The notes below the pieces were generated by a model that was not told the origin of the DNA, did not search any database, and saw only the letters and a program-made list of their open reading frames with translations. A stretch of 64,000 bases of DNA from Microbacterium maritypicum (GTDB lineage: Bacteria > Actinomycetota > Actinomycetes > Actinomycetales > Microbacteriaceae), in the NCBI RefSeq assembly GCF_041529975.1, contig NZ_CP168030.1:1426001-1490000 (forward strand), written 5' to 3'. A program made the translations under genes and the position numbers. This document shows positions 1-8,175 of this stretch, piece after piece. Positions within the stretch are counted from its first letter, which is position 1. Each line of letters starts with the position of its first letter.

Positions 1-1
1 C

Positions 2-241
2 GCCCCGATTCTCGGCTTCGTCGGTCTCGCCGTCTCAGCCGTCCTCATCGCCGCCAACTTCCCGCTGCTCGTGAGCGATGTCGACGCCGACGGGAACCCC
101 GCCTGGGGCCCGATCAGCATCACCCTGGTCGGGGTCGTGGTCATCGCCCCCGTGATCGGACTCGTGCAGGCCGCGATCATGCGCGCGAAGGCACCGGAGG
201 CGTACGCCCAGATCGTGCGTCGATTCGACGAGAACGCCTGA
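2..241 (+). CDS. APC-family amino acid/amine permease, C-terminal fragment
   Basis: The window opens inside this gene; 79 codons and a TGA remain. The fragment has two hydrophobic stretches (about residues 1-22 and 40-58) and a short basic, charged tail, as at the C-terminal end of APC-superfamily permeases. It lies 30 bp upstream of the C26 hydrolase gene and in the same direction, so it is probably the uptake system of the gamma-glutamyl-amine operon that follows. The substrate cannot be read from this piece. The family call rests on topology and context. Confidence 0.6.
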   Translation, partial: APILGFVGLAVSAVLIAANFPLLVSDVDADGNPAWGPISITLVGVVVIAPVIGLVQAAIMRAKAPEAYAQIVRRFDENA

Positions 242-271
242 CCCTCGACACGCTCGCCCCGCACCCGAAGG

Positions 272-1042
272 ATGGACATCATCAGCACCCCCGCCCTGCC
301 CCGACCCCTGATCGGCATCTCCGGACGACGCTTGCGTGGCGCGGCGATCGGCGCTCCGCACGGTTTCGCCGACGCTCCGCTCGAGGCCTACCTCAGCGAG
401 TACTCGACCTCGGTGCTGCACGCCGGCGGGCTGCCGGTGCACCTGCCGATGGATGCCGTGCCGGCCGAGCTCGTCGAGCGCCTCGACGGCGTCGTGATCG
501 TGGGCGGTGACGACGTCGATCCCCGCCTCTACGGGCAGACCCCGGGACCGTTCACCCCTCTGATCGACCCGCAGCGCGACGCGTTCGAGGCCGGGCTGAT
601 CGAGGCCGCCATCAGCGGCGGCATCCCGCTGCTCGGAGTCTGCCGCGGCGCACAGCTCCTCAACGTCGTCCGCGGCGGCACGCTCCACTCGCACCTGGCG
701 CCGGGCGAGGGGGAGTCGCACGGCTCCTACGCCTACCCGCGCGCCCATCGGGTGCACGAGGTGCGCACGGCGCCGGGCAGCGTCGCTCAGACGCTCTATG
801 GCGAGACGACCCGTGTCAACTCGTTCCATCACCAGGCGGTCGATGTGCCCGGCCGCGGAGTCGTGGTGACCGGGTGGGCGCCGGACGGCGTCGTCGAGGC
901 CATCGAGCTCGAGGGTCTTCCGGTGATCGGGGTGCAGTGGCATCCCGAGACCTTCGGAGCCGACCCGGTCTTCGGCTGGCTGGTCGCACAGGCCGCCGCC
1001 CGTGCGACGCTCGCCGCGTCCGCCACACAGAACATCGCCTAG
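272..1042 (+). CDS. Gamma-glutamyl-amine hydrolase, peptidase C26 (PuuD-like)
   Basis: A 256-aa class I glutamine-amidotransferase-like hydrolase. The nucleophile elbow GVCRGAQ puts the catalytic Cys at about 124, and the WHPE motif supplies His 224 and Glu 226, so the triad looks complete. PuuD-type enzymes release glutamate from gamma-glutamyl-GABA or similar amides. It sits just before a glutamine-synthetase-like ligase and an aldehyde dehydrogenase, which matches the last step of a gamma-glutamylated amine pathway. The ATG at 272 directly follows GAAGG with no spacer. No other in-frame start exists between it and the upstream stop, so translation may be coupled to the permease or leaderless. 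The actual substrate is unknown. Confidence 0.85.
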   Translation: MDIISTPALPRPLIGISGRRLRGAAIGAPHGFADAPLEAYLSEYSTSVLHAGGLPVHLPMDAVPAELVERLDGVVIVGGDDVDPRLYGQTPGPFTPLIDPQRDAFEAGLIEAAISGGIPLLGVCRGAQLLNVVRGGTLHSHLAPGEGESHGSYAYPRAHRVHEVRTAPGSVAQTLYGETTRVNSFHHQAVDVPGRGVVVTGWAPDGVVEAIELEGLPVIGVQWHPETFGADPVFGWLVAQAAARATLAASATQNIA

Positions 1043-1065
1043 GCGTCACCGAACAAGGAGAAGAA

Positions 1066-1830
1066 ATGCGACACGCAGACAAGAACGCCCTCATCACGGG
1101 CGCAGGCTCCGGCATCGGGCGGGAGACGGCCCTCCGGCTCGCCGGTGAAGGAGCGCGCATCCTGGTGACCGACGTGTCCGCCGATGGTGCGGCCGAGACG
1201 GTGCGCCTCATCGAGGAGGCAGGCGGCACCGCCCTTGCGTCCGTGGTGGACGTGCGCTCGCGGGAGCAGATCCGCGCGGCGGTCGACCTCGCGCGTGCGG
1301 CCTGGGGGTCGCTGCACCTCCTGGTGAACAACGCCGGAGTCGTCACCGAGCACTCGTTCGAGACCCTCACCGAGGAGGCATGGGACTTCGTCTTCGACAT
1401 CAACCTCAAGGGACAGTTCCTCGTCGCGCAGGAGGTCGCCCCGCTCATCGCCGAGTCCGGCGGCGGGGCGATCGTGAACCTGTCGACCGTCGAGGCCCTC
1501 GTCGTCGTGACGAGCACCGGCACCGCGCAACCGCACTACAACGCGAGCAAGGGCGGCGTGCCGATGCTCACGAAGGCGCTCGCGGTCGAGCTCGCGGCGA
1601 AGAACATCCGCGTCAACTGCGTGGCCCCCGGCCCGATCGCGACGGACTTCTTCGACTACGAGAGCGTCACGAGCCCCGAGGCTCTGGAGTTCATGAAGCA
1701 ACGCCTCCTGGTGCCGCGGGTGGGCGTGCCCGCCGATATCGCCTCCGCGGTCTCCTGGCTGCTCAGCGACGAGGCGTCCTGGATCGACGGCATCCAGCTC
1801 CCCGTCGACGGAGGGTGGCTGACGCGATGA
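1066..1830 (+). CDS. Short-chain dehydrogenase/reductase (SDR)
   Basis: A 254-aa classical SDR. It has the nucleotide-binding TGAGSGIG motif at about residues 10-17, an NNAG motif, and the catalytic YNASK. A good ribosome binding site (AAGGAG) lies 5 nt before ATG 1066. The frame stays open upstream, but that part does not resemble the family. It overlaps the next gene by ATGA, so it is translationally coupled to the ligase. Canonical putrescine clusters have a flavin oxidase (PuuB) here. An SDR suggests oxidation of an alcohol, for example gamma-glutamyl-ethanolamide or an amino-alcohol derivative, but that is inference. Confidence 0.85.
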   Translation: MRHADKNALITGAGSGIGRETALRLAGEGARILVTDVSADGAAETVRLIEEAGGTALASVVDVRSREQIRAAVDLARAAWGSLHLLVNNAGVVTEHSFETLTEEAWDFVFDINLKGQFLVAQEVAPLIAESGGGAIVNLSTVEALVVVTSTGTAQPHYNASKGGVPMLTKALAVELAAKNIRVNCVAPGPIATDFFDYESVTSPEALEFMKQRLLVPRVGVPADIASAVSWLLSDEASWIDGIQLPVDGGWLTR

Positions 1831-3200
1831 TCGACGACGTGCGCCTGGCTCCGGACGAGCTGGAGGCTGCCGGCATCCGCACCGTGATCGTCGCGACGCC
1901 CGACCTGCAGGGTCGACTCGTCGGCCGCCGCATCCCGGTCGAGGGCTTCGGCCGCGTCGTGGAGAACGGTGTCGACATCTGCACCTGTGCCTGGGCGTGG
2001 GACATCGACCAGGGCCTCGAACTGATCGATGCGAACAAGTTCGCGCTGTGCGGGATGCACAACGGCGTCCCCGACGTGACGCTGATCCCCGACCTCGAGA
2101 CCCTCCGCCCCGCGGCCTGGCTCGAGGGGGTGGCCATCTGCCTCGCCGACCCGGTCGACGTGCACACGCACGAGCCGATGCCGCTCTCGCCCCGCGTGCT
2201 GCTGAAGCAGGAGCTCGCCCGCATCCGGGAGCTCGGGCTCACCCCGCTCGCGGGGACGGAACTGGAGTTCTACCTGTTCCGCAACGACCCCAGGGAGCTG
2301 CGCCGCTCCGGATTCCGTGACCTCGACCCGACCACCCTCACGCCGTCGGACTTCATGATCCACGAGGGCAATCTCTACGAGCCCTTCTTCCAGAAGCTGC
2401 GCGCCGACCTCCGTGCCAGCGGCATCCTCGTCGAAGCCGCGCAGAGCGAATGGGGACTCGGGCAGTGGGAGATGACCTTCGAGTACGGCGACCCGCTGGA
2501 GATGGCCGATCGGCACGCGCTCTACAAGCTGGCGGTGCGCGACACCGCCGCTCGCGCGGGCATGTCGGCGACGTTCATGGCGCGGCCGCTCAACGACCAG
2601 CCCGGATCCTCCTGCCACGTGCACGTCTCGTTCGTCGACGACGAGAGCACGGCGGTGTTCTGGGACGAGTCGGCTCCGGATCGCCTCAGCGGGCGGATGC
2701 GGTCGGCGATCGCCGGCGCACTCGAACACGCCCCCGCGCTGATGGCCTGGTATGCGCCGACCGTCAACTCCTACCGCCGCAGCAACTCGTCCGACGTGGC
2801 GGGGAGCGGTCAGACCTGGGGCTTCGACAACCGCACCACGACGGTGCGGGTGGTGGGGCACTCGCCGCAGGCGCTGCGCTTCGAGTTCCGCCTGCCCGGC
2901 GCCGACACGAACCCGTACTTCACCCTCACCGGGGTCCTGGCGTCGGCGCGCGACGGCATGGAGAAGGAGACCGTGCTGGGTGACGCCGTGGTCGGAAGCG
3001 CCTACGACCTTCCCGCCGACGGGGCCATGCCCGCAGATCCTCGTCAGGCGAGCATCCTGTTCGGCGAGAGCCCGCTCGTGCAGGAGCTCCTCACTCCCGA
3101 GCTGATCTCACATCAGCAGGTGCTGCTCGACCACGAGTGGACGACGTTCATGGCCCGCGTCACCGACTGGGACCTGCACCGCTACTTCGATCGGATCTGA
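1827..3200 (+). CDS. Glutamine synthetase family gamma-glutamyl-amine ligase (PuuA/GlnA4-like)
   Basis: A 457-aa protein with the glutamine synthetase fold: a beta-grasp N-terminal domain (about 1-110), then the catalytic domain with metal and glutamate residues in GTELEFYLF, the CHVHVS region, and a late EFRLPGADTNPY segment. This resembles PuuA, GlnA3 and GlnA4, which ligate glutamate to amines, rather than housekeeping GlnA. ATG 1827 overlaps the SDR stop (ATGA). It is followed after 1 bp by the aldehyde dehydrogenase. The neighbourhood (hydrolase, dehydrogenases, permease, GntR) supports amine catabolism over nitrogen assimilation. The amine is not identifiable from sequence. Confidence 0.85.
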   Translation: MIDDVRLAPDELEAAGIRTVIVATPDLQGRLVGRRIPVEGFGRVVENGVDICTCAWAWDIDQGLELIDANKFALCGMHNGVPDVTLIPDLETLRPAAWLEGVAICLADPVDVHTHEPMPLSPRVLLKQELARIRELGLTPLAGTELEFYLFRNDPRELRRSGFRDLDPTTLTPSDFMIHEGNLYEPFFQKLRADLRASGILVEAAQSEWGLGQWEMTFEYGDPLEMADRHALYKLAVRDTAARAGMSATFMARPLNDQPGSSCHVHVSFVDDESTAVFWDESAPDRLSGRMRSAIAGALEHAPALMAWYAPTVNSYRRSNSSDVAGSGQTWGFDNRTTTVRVVGHSPQALRFEFRLPGADTNPYFTLTGVLASARDGMEKETVLGDAVVGSAYDLPADGAMPADPRQASILFGESPLVQELLTPELISHQQVLLDHEWTTFMARVTDWDLHRYFDRI

Positions 3201-3201
3201 C

Positions 3202-4644
3202 ATGACGTACCCCGCCCTGCGCACCTGGATCGCCGGCGTCGCCGAGGACAGTCCCGAGAGCGACGGCACCTGGCTGCACGACCCGAACACGGGGGAGGCC
3301 CTGGTCGCCTCCGCGTCGAGCTCACTCGACCAGGTCGGCCGTGCCGTGACCGCGGCGCAGCAGGCGCACGACGACGGGCGCTGGCGCGGCCTCGCCCCCG
3401 AGCGCCGCGCGGAGAAGCTGGAGGCGCTCGCCGACTGGCTGGACGAGCGGGCCGAGGAGGTCGCGCATCTCGACGCACTCAACAGCGGCGTGCCGATCTC
3501 CGTCACGCGGCTGTTCGGCGGGGCGAACGGCGCGACCCTGCGGGATGCCGCCCGGCGCGCGGTCGCGGTCGGCGACTCGCGGGCGCTCGCCGCCGAGCAC
3601 GGGCCCGTGCGTCTGCACCGTGTGCCCTGGGGTCCGACCGCGCTGATCCTGCCGTGGAACGCCCCGTCGGCCATGGCGGTGAAGAAGACGGCGTTCGCGC
3701 TCGCGGCCGGTGCGACGGTCGTGCTCAAGCCGTCCTCGTTCTCGCCGTGGAGCGCCCAGCTGCTGCTGGAGGGTGTGCACGCGGTCGGCATCCCCGACGC
3801 GGTGGTGGGTCTCGTGCAGGGCAGCGGGGGCGTCGGACGCAGCCTCGTCGCCGACGAGCGCATCGCCGCGATCTCGATGACCGGTTCGACGCCGACCGGG
3901 CGCGCGATCGCCGCGACGGCCGCTCCGCGCTTCGCGAGACTGCAGCTGGAGCTGGGCTCGAACAACGCCGCGATCGTCCGCACCGACGCCGACCTGGAGC
4001 AGACGGCGAAGGCGCTGGCCGATGGTGTGCTGAAGCTGTCGGGCCAGTGGTGCGAGGCACCCCGCCGGGTGCTCGTCGACCGTGCGCGCCGGGACGAGCT
4101 GGCAGGTCTCCTGATCGCCGAGTTCGGCCGCCGGGCGATCGGGTCGAGCCTGGACGATGCGACCGAGGTGGGCCCGGTCGCGTTCGCCGGGCGCCGCGAC
4201 GAGCTCGTCGAGCAGCGGGAGCGGCTGGCGCAGGCCGGTGCCGAGCTGCTGCGCGTCACGCAGGTGCCCGCACAGGGATGGTTCTTCGAGCCGACGGTGG
4301 CGGTGCTCGACGGTCCGGGCCTCGCGGACGAGGTCTTCGGACCCCTGCTGCTCGTGGGCGGCTATGCCGACGAGGACGAGGCGGTGGCGCTCGCGAACAC
4401 CGGGCAGGTCGGACTCGCCGGCTACGTGTTCGGCGCCGACGAGCACGCCGCGGCCGCACTCGGCACACGGCTCGTCGCCGGTGAGGTCAAGGTCAACGGC
4501 GCGAGCGTGCTCGACATGTCGCCGGAGTCGTCGCAGAGCTTCTTCGGCGCGAGCGGACTGGGAGGGCACGGAGACGCCGATGTGCTTGACTTCTTCGTGG
4601 GGAAGCAGATCGTGGGCTCCGACCGCCCGGGTCTGCCCCTCTGA
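3202..4644 (+). CDS. NAD(P)-dependent aldehyde dehydrogenase
   Basis: A 480-aa ALDH-superfamily enzyme. Visible landmarks are the PWNAPSA segment, the general-base region LELGSNN (Gly of the usual LELGGNN replaced by Ser), and GQWCEAPRR carrying the catalytic Cys. It begins 1 bp after the ligase stop, so it belongs to the same operon. By analogy with PuuC it would oxidise the gamma-glutamyl aldehyde before hydrolysis releases glutamate. Substrate specificity is inferred from context only. Confidence 0.88.
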   Translation: MTYPALRTWIAGVAEDSPESDGTWLHDPNTGEALVASASSSLDQVGRAVTAAQQAHDDGRWRGLAPERRAEKLEALADWLDERAEEVAHLDALNSGVPISVTRLFGGANGATLRDAARRAVAVGDSRALAAEHGPVRLHRVPWGPTALILPWNAPSAMAVKKTAFALAAGATVVLKPSSFSPWSAQLLLEGVHAVGIPDAVVGLVQGSGGVGRSLVADERIAAISMTGSTPTGRAIAATAAPRFARLQLELGSNNAAIVRTDADLEQTAKALADGVLKLSGQWCEAPRRVLVDRARRDELAGLLIAEFGRRAIGSSLDDATEVGPVAFAGRRDELVEQRERLAQAGAELLRVTQVPAQGWFFEPTVAVLDGPGLADEVFGPLLLVGGYADEDEAVALANTGQVGLAGYVFGADEHAAAALGTRLVAGEVKVNGASVLDMSPESSQSFFGASGLGGHGDADVLDFFVGKQIVGSDRPGLPL

Positions 4645-4658
4645 TCGAAGGAGCACGG

Positions 4659-5381
4659 ATGAGCGAGCGTGACGACGCGCCGCACGACTTCTCCCGTGCC
4701 GTCCTGCAGCCGGTCTCCGGCTATCAGGCGGTCGCCGGGTTCCTGCGGCGCGAGATGGCGCTCGGCCGCATCCGCCCCGGCGATCGGCTTCCGCCGGAGC
4801 GTCGGCTCGCGGAGCAACTCGGCGTCTCGCGCGAGACGTTGCGTCAAGCCTTGCGGATACTCGAGGGCAGCGGGCAGATCGTGATCTCGCGCGGTGCGTC
4901 CGGTGGGGCGTTCGTGCAGGATGCCGCCCTCGACCCGCGGCTCATCCGCGAGGAGGTGCGCACGCGTTCGGCTGAGATCGGTGAGCTCACCGAGTTCCGC
5001 TCGATCGTCGAGTCCGGTGGGGCGGCGCTGGCTGCGAACCGCCGCAGTGACGCCGACCTGGAGGCGATGGCGCTGGCGCAGCGCGACCTCGCCGCCGCCG
5101 GCACGAAGGCCGAGTCCCGCATCGCCGACACCGACTTCCACATCGCCCTCGCCGAGGCCTCCGGAAACTCCTTCGTCCGCGATGCGGTCGAGGAGGCGAG
5201 GGTTCGCATGTTCGAGCCCGTCGACCTGATGAGCTTCGACTTCGTGAAGGAGTCGAGCTGGCAGGCGCACGAGCAGATCCTCGACGCGGTGCGTCGGGGC
5301 GACGCCGAGGCCGCAGATGCCGCGATGCGCGCGCACCTGCGCACCACGCGCGAGGAATTCTCGCGCGTCGTCGAATCCTGA
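4659..5381 (+). CDS. GntR/FadR-family (FCD) transcriptional regulator
   Basis: A 240-aa protein with an N-terminal winged helix (about residues 25-85; RLPPERRLAEQLGVSRETLR is the recognition region) and a C-terminal FCD ligand domain with conserved His (DTDFHIALAEASGN). AAGGAG precedes ATG 4659. It is the last gene of the amine operon, so it is likely the local regulator responding to a pathway acid or amide. An inverted repeat just after its stop probably ends the operon. Confidence 0.87.
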   Translation: MSERDDAPHDFSRAVLQPVSGYQAVAGFLRREMALGRIRPGDRLPPERRLAEQLGVSRETLRQALRILEGSGQIVISRGASGGAFVQDAALDPRLIREEVRTRSAEIGELTEFRSIVESGGAALAANRRSDADLEAMALAQRDLAAAGTKAESRIADTDFHIALAEASGNSFVRDAVEEARVRMFEPVDLMSFDFVKESSWQAHEQILDAVRRGDAEAADAAMRAHLRTTREEFSRVVES

Positions 5382-5382
5382 C

Positions 5383-5399
5383 GCCCGAGGGACTCGGGC
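5383..5399. terminator. Short bidirectional hairpin between convergent genes
   Basis: Perfect inverted repeat GCCCGAG-gga-CTCGGGC, 7-bp stem with a 3-nt loop, directly after the GntR stop and before the stop of the convergent threonine aldolase gene. There is no U-tract, so termination strength is uncertain. Confidence 0.5.
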
Positions 5400-5402
5400 A
5401 GG

Positions 5403-6470
5403 TCAGCGCGTGGTGAGGCGGGAGAGCTCGGCGACGAAAGCGTCGACGTCGGCCTCTTCGGTGTCGAAGCCGCACATCCAGCGCACTTCCTTGCGCGCGG
5501 CATCCCAGTCGTAGAAGCGGAACGAGTCGCGGAGCTGGTCGGCGACGCCGTCGGGCAGGATCGCGAAGACGCCGTTGGACTGGGTCGGCTGCGTGAAGTC
5601 GACGCCCTGGATGGATCCGTCGGCGATGCCGGCCTCGATTTCGGAACGCAGACGCGCGGCCATGGCGTTCGCGTGCTTCGCGTTGCGCAGCCACAGGTCG
5701 CCCTCGAGCAGCGCGATCAGCTGCGCCGACACGAACCGCATCTTCGACGACAGCTGCATGTTGAACTTGCGCGAGTACTTCAGGCCGTCGGCCGCGTCGG
5801 GGTTCAGCACCACGATCGCCTCGCCGAGCATCGCGCCGTTCTTGGTGCCGCCGAAGGTGAGAACGTCGACGCCGGCGTCGCGGGTGAACGCGCGCAGCGG
5901 CAGGTCGAGGGCGGCGGCGGCGTTCGAGAGGCGCGCACCGTCGAGGTGCAGCTTCATGCCGCGCTCGTGCACGTGGTCGGCGATCGCGCGGATCTCGTCG
6001 GCCGTGTACAGCGTGCCGAGCTCGGTCGACTGGGTGATCGAGACCACCAGCGGCTGCGCGCGGTGCTCGTCGCCCCAGCCCCAGGCCTCGCGGTCGATGA
6101 GCTCGGTGGTGAGCTTGCCGTCGTCGGTGGGGACCGTCAGCAGCTTGAAGCCGCCGATCTTCTCGGGTGCCGCTGCCTCGTCCACGTTGATGTGAGCGGT
6201 GGATGCCGCGATCACCGCGCCCCAGCGGGGCAGCATCGACTGCAGGCCCGTCACGTTCGCGCCCGTGCCGTTGAAAACGGGGAACGCCTCGACGCCCTCG
6301 CCGAAGTGCGCCTGGAAGACCTCCTGCAGGCGCGCGGTGTACGCATCCTCGCCGTAGGCGCTCTGGTGTCCGCCGTTCGCCGCCGCGATGGCCGCGAGGA
6401 CCTCGGGGTGGATGCCGGAGTAGTTGTCACTGGCGAAGCCCCGGATCGCGGGGTCATGCTGGATGCTCAC
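5403..6470 (-). CDS. ltaE: Low-specificity L-threonine aldolase
   Basis: A 355-aa PLP enzyme of the beta-eliminating lyase family; it cleaves threonine or allo-threonine to glycine and acetaldehyde. The N-terminal FASDNYSGIHPEVL and the PLP-lysine region TFGGTKNGAM are typical. Length matches the family (about 330-360 aa). The start is GTG 6470, placed by a TAGGCT -10 box at 6477-6482 exactly 6 nt upstream, indicating a leaderless transcript. Convergent with the GntR gene; divergent from the MFS gene, whose own -10 box lies about 60 bp away. Confidence 0.88.
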   Translation of the reverse strand: MSIQHDPAIRGFASDNYSGIHPEVLAAIAAANGGHQSAYGEDAYTARLQEVFQAHFGEGVEAFPVFNGTGANVTGLQSMLPRWGAVIAASTAHINVDEAAAPEKIGGFKLLTVPTDDGKLTTELIDREAWGWGDEHRAQPLVVSITQSTELGTLYTADEIRAIADHVHERGMKLHLDGARLSNAAAALDLPLRAFTRDAGVDVLTFGGTKNGAMLGEAIVVLNPDAADGLKYSRKFNMQLSSKMRFVSAQLIALLEGDLWLRNAKHANAMAARLRSEIEAGIADGSIQGVDFTQPTQSNGVFAILPDGVADQLRDSFRFYDWDAARKEVRWMCGFDTEEADVDAFVAELSRLTTR

Positions 6471-6476
6471 CGACCC

Positions 6477-6482
6477 AGCCTA
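6477..6482 (-). promoter_or_regulatory. -10 box of leaderless ltaE transcript
   Basis: On the minus strand TAGGCT, then 6 nt, then GTG 6470. Confidence 0.65.
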
Positions 6483-6541
6483 ATTGTCCGCATCGCCCTC
6501 GCGGTCCGGGGGAGGGTCTTCCGGATGTCGGATGCCGGCCC

Positions 6542-6547
6542 TACCCT
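6542..6547 (+). promoter_or_regulatory. -10 box of leaderless MFS transcript
   Basis: TACCCT, then 7 nt, then ATG 6555. An alternative start at ATG 6525 has a purine-rich GGGGGAGG 9 nt upstream. The leaderless arrangement is preferred because it recurs throughout the window. Confidence 0.55.
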
Positions 6548-6554
6548 CGACTTC

Positions 6555-8018
6555 ATGGAGCGCACCGCCGCCACTCGGGCATTCGGCAACGTCCTCGTCA
6601 ACACGCTCATCGCGAACGTGACGACGAGCTTCCTCTGGTTCGCGCTCACGTTCTGGGTGTACATCGAGACGCAGTCCGTGCTGGCCACGGGCATCATCGG
6701 CGGCGCGTACATGCTGTTCGTCGCGTTCTTCGCGATGGCGTTCGGCACGATCGTCGATCGCAACCGCAAGCACACCGTCATGGTGATCTCGAGTGTCATC
6801 TCCGCCGCTGCCTTCCTGGTGGCCGGGCTCCTCTACCTCTGGCAGCCCGAGGCGGCACTGCTCGATCTGGGTGGCCCGTGGTTCTGGCTCTTCTCCGGGG
6901 TGATCCTCTTCGGCGGTGTCATCGAGCAGCTGCGCAACATCGCGCTGTCCACGACGGTGACTCTGCTGATCCCCGAAGACAAGCGGGCGAACGCCAACGG
7001 GCTCGTCGGCACGGTGCAGGGCATCGCCTTCCTCGTCACGAGCGTGTTCTCGGGTCTGTCGATCGGGTTCCTCGGCATGGGATGGACCCTCGCGATCGCG
7101 ATCGCGGCCATGGCACTCACGTTCGCCCACCTGCTGTTCATCCGCATCCCCGAGGGTGCTCCGGAGCCCGACCCGAACGCATCGAGCGCGCTCGACTTCC
7201 GCGGCAGCGTGCGGGCGATCCGACTCGCTCCCGGCCTGTTCGCCCTGATCATCTTCTCGACCTTCAACAACCTCATCGGGGGCGTCTACATGGCGCTCAT
7301 GGACCCGTACGGCCTGACCCTCTTCGATGCGCAGACCTGGGGCTTCGCACTGGCTTTCGCCTCCACCGGCTTCCTGGTGGGCGGCGGCCTGGTGGCGAAG
7401 TTCGGGCTCGGCCCCAAGCCCATGCGCACCATGCTGCTCGTCGTGATCGCCATGGGGCTGCTGGGCTCGGTGTTCATGCTGCGGGAGTGGTGGCCGCTGT
7501 ATGTGATCGGCATGTGGGCCTATATGGCCCTGGTGCCCCCGGTCGAGGCGGCGGAGCAGACCATCATCCAGAAGGTCGTGCCGTACGAACGGCAGGGTCG
7601 CGTGTTCGGTGTGGCCGCGGCGATGGAAGCGGCGGCGGCCCCGATCACCGCGTTCCTGATCGCCCCGATCGCCGAGTTCCTGATCATCCCCTACATGAAC
7701 ACCCGCGAGGGGCAACAGAGCTGGGGCTGGCTGCTCGGCGAGGGCGAGGCCCGCGGTATCGCGCTGATCTGCCTGTTCGCGGGACTGATCATGGTGGTGG
7801 CCGCGACGCTGGCCTTCTTCACCCGTTCGTACCGCAAGCTCACCGAGCTCTACGCCGAGGCGCCGGAGCAGGAGATCGACCACGGTGAGGCCGGCGGGGA
7901 AGACGGCGGTGATGCCGGCGCAGAAGCCGTGGCGGAGGAGCCGTCGATCGAGTCGGGCCCTGCCCGGCACAGTGAGGCTCCGCCCGTGGTCCCCGGCATG
8001 CCGCCCGAGTCCCGCTGA
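6555..8018 (+). CDS. MFS transporter
   Basis: A 487-aa membrane protein with roughly 12 hydrophobic segments and the short basic loop GTIVDRNRKH between TM2 and TM3 (MFS motif A region). It resembles multidrug-exporter type MFS proteins; the substrate is unknown. The last ~60 residues form an acidic, Ala/Glu/Gly/Pro-rich hydrophilic tail, and the final codons run into a 19-bp tandem repeat, so the C-terminus may be length-variable between strains. ATG 6555 was chosen for the TACCCT box 7 nt upstream; ATG 6525 would add ten residues. Confidence 0.82.
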   Translation: MERTAATRAFGNVLVNTLIANVTTSFLWFALTFWVYIETQSVLATGIIGGAYMLFVAFFAMAFGTIVDRNRKHTVMVISSVISAAAFLVAGLLYLWQPEAALLDLGGPWFWLFSGVILFGGVIEQLRNIALSTTVTLLIPEDKRANANGLVGTVQGIAFLVTSVFSGLSIGFLGMGWTLAIAIAAMALTFAHLLFIRIPEGAPEPDPNASSALDFRGSVRAIRLAPGLFALIIFSTFNNLIGGVYMALMDPYGLTLFDAQTWGFALAFASTGFLVGGGLVAKFGLGPKPMRTMLLVVIAMGLLGSVFMLREWWPLYVIGMWAYMALVPPVEAAEQTIIQKVVPYERQGRVFGVAAAMEAAAAPITAFLIAPIAEFLIIPYMNTREGQQSWGWLLGEGEARGIALICLFAGLIMVVAATLAFFTRSYRKLTELYAEAPEQEIDHGEAGGEDGGDAGAEAVAEEPSIESGPARHSEAPPVVPGMPPESR

Positions 8019-8120
8019 GCCCGGACGATTCCCCGAGCCCCGACGAGTCCCGCTGAGCCTCGGACGTTTCCCCGAGCCTCGGACGATTCCCCGAGGTTCG
8101 GACGTTTCCCCGAGGTTCCG
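8000..8120. repeat. 19-bp tandem repeat (minisatellite) across the MFS stop codon
   Basis: Degenerate units of 19 bp (8019-8037, 8058-8076, 8077-8095, 8096-8114) share the core CGGACGWTTCCCCGAG. A 16-bp stretch CGAGTCCCGCTGAGCC recurs at 8006 and 8044, exactly two periods apart. Each unit can fold on CTCGG/CCGAG. The rest of the interval to 8175 holds no gene. Confidence 0.8.
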
Positions 8121-8175
8121 ATGGAAGAAGTTCCGCAGATCGTCACTCCGTCGGCGGATCGTCCGACACTCGGGA

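Noticed and set aside
35..943. Long antisense frames opposite the C26 hydrolase and many other genes
   Set aside because: They are Arg/Ala/Gly-rich shadows produced by high GC3 on the coding strand and lack motifs or start signals.
5673..6554. Long open frame upstream of the MFS start
   Set aside because: It runs antisense through ltaE; the MFS transmembrane pattern begins only after 6555, where a -10 box is correctly spaced.
8000..8120. CRISPR-like array
   Set aside because: Units are 19 bp, contiguous and degenerate without spacers; no cas genes in the window.
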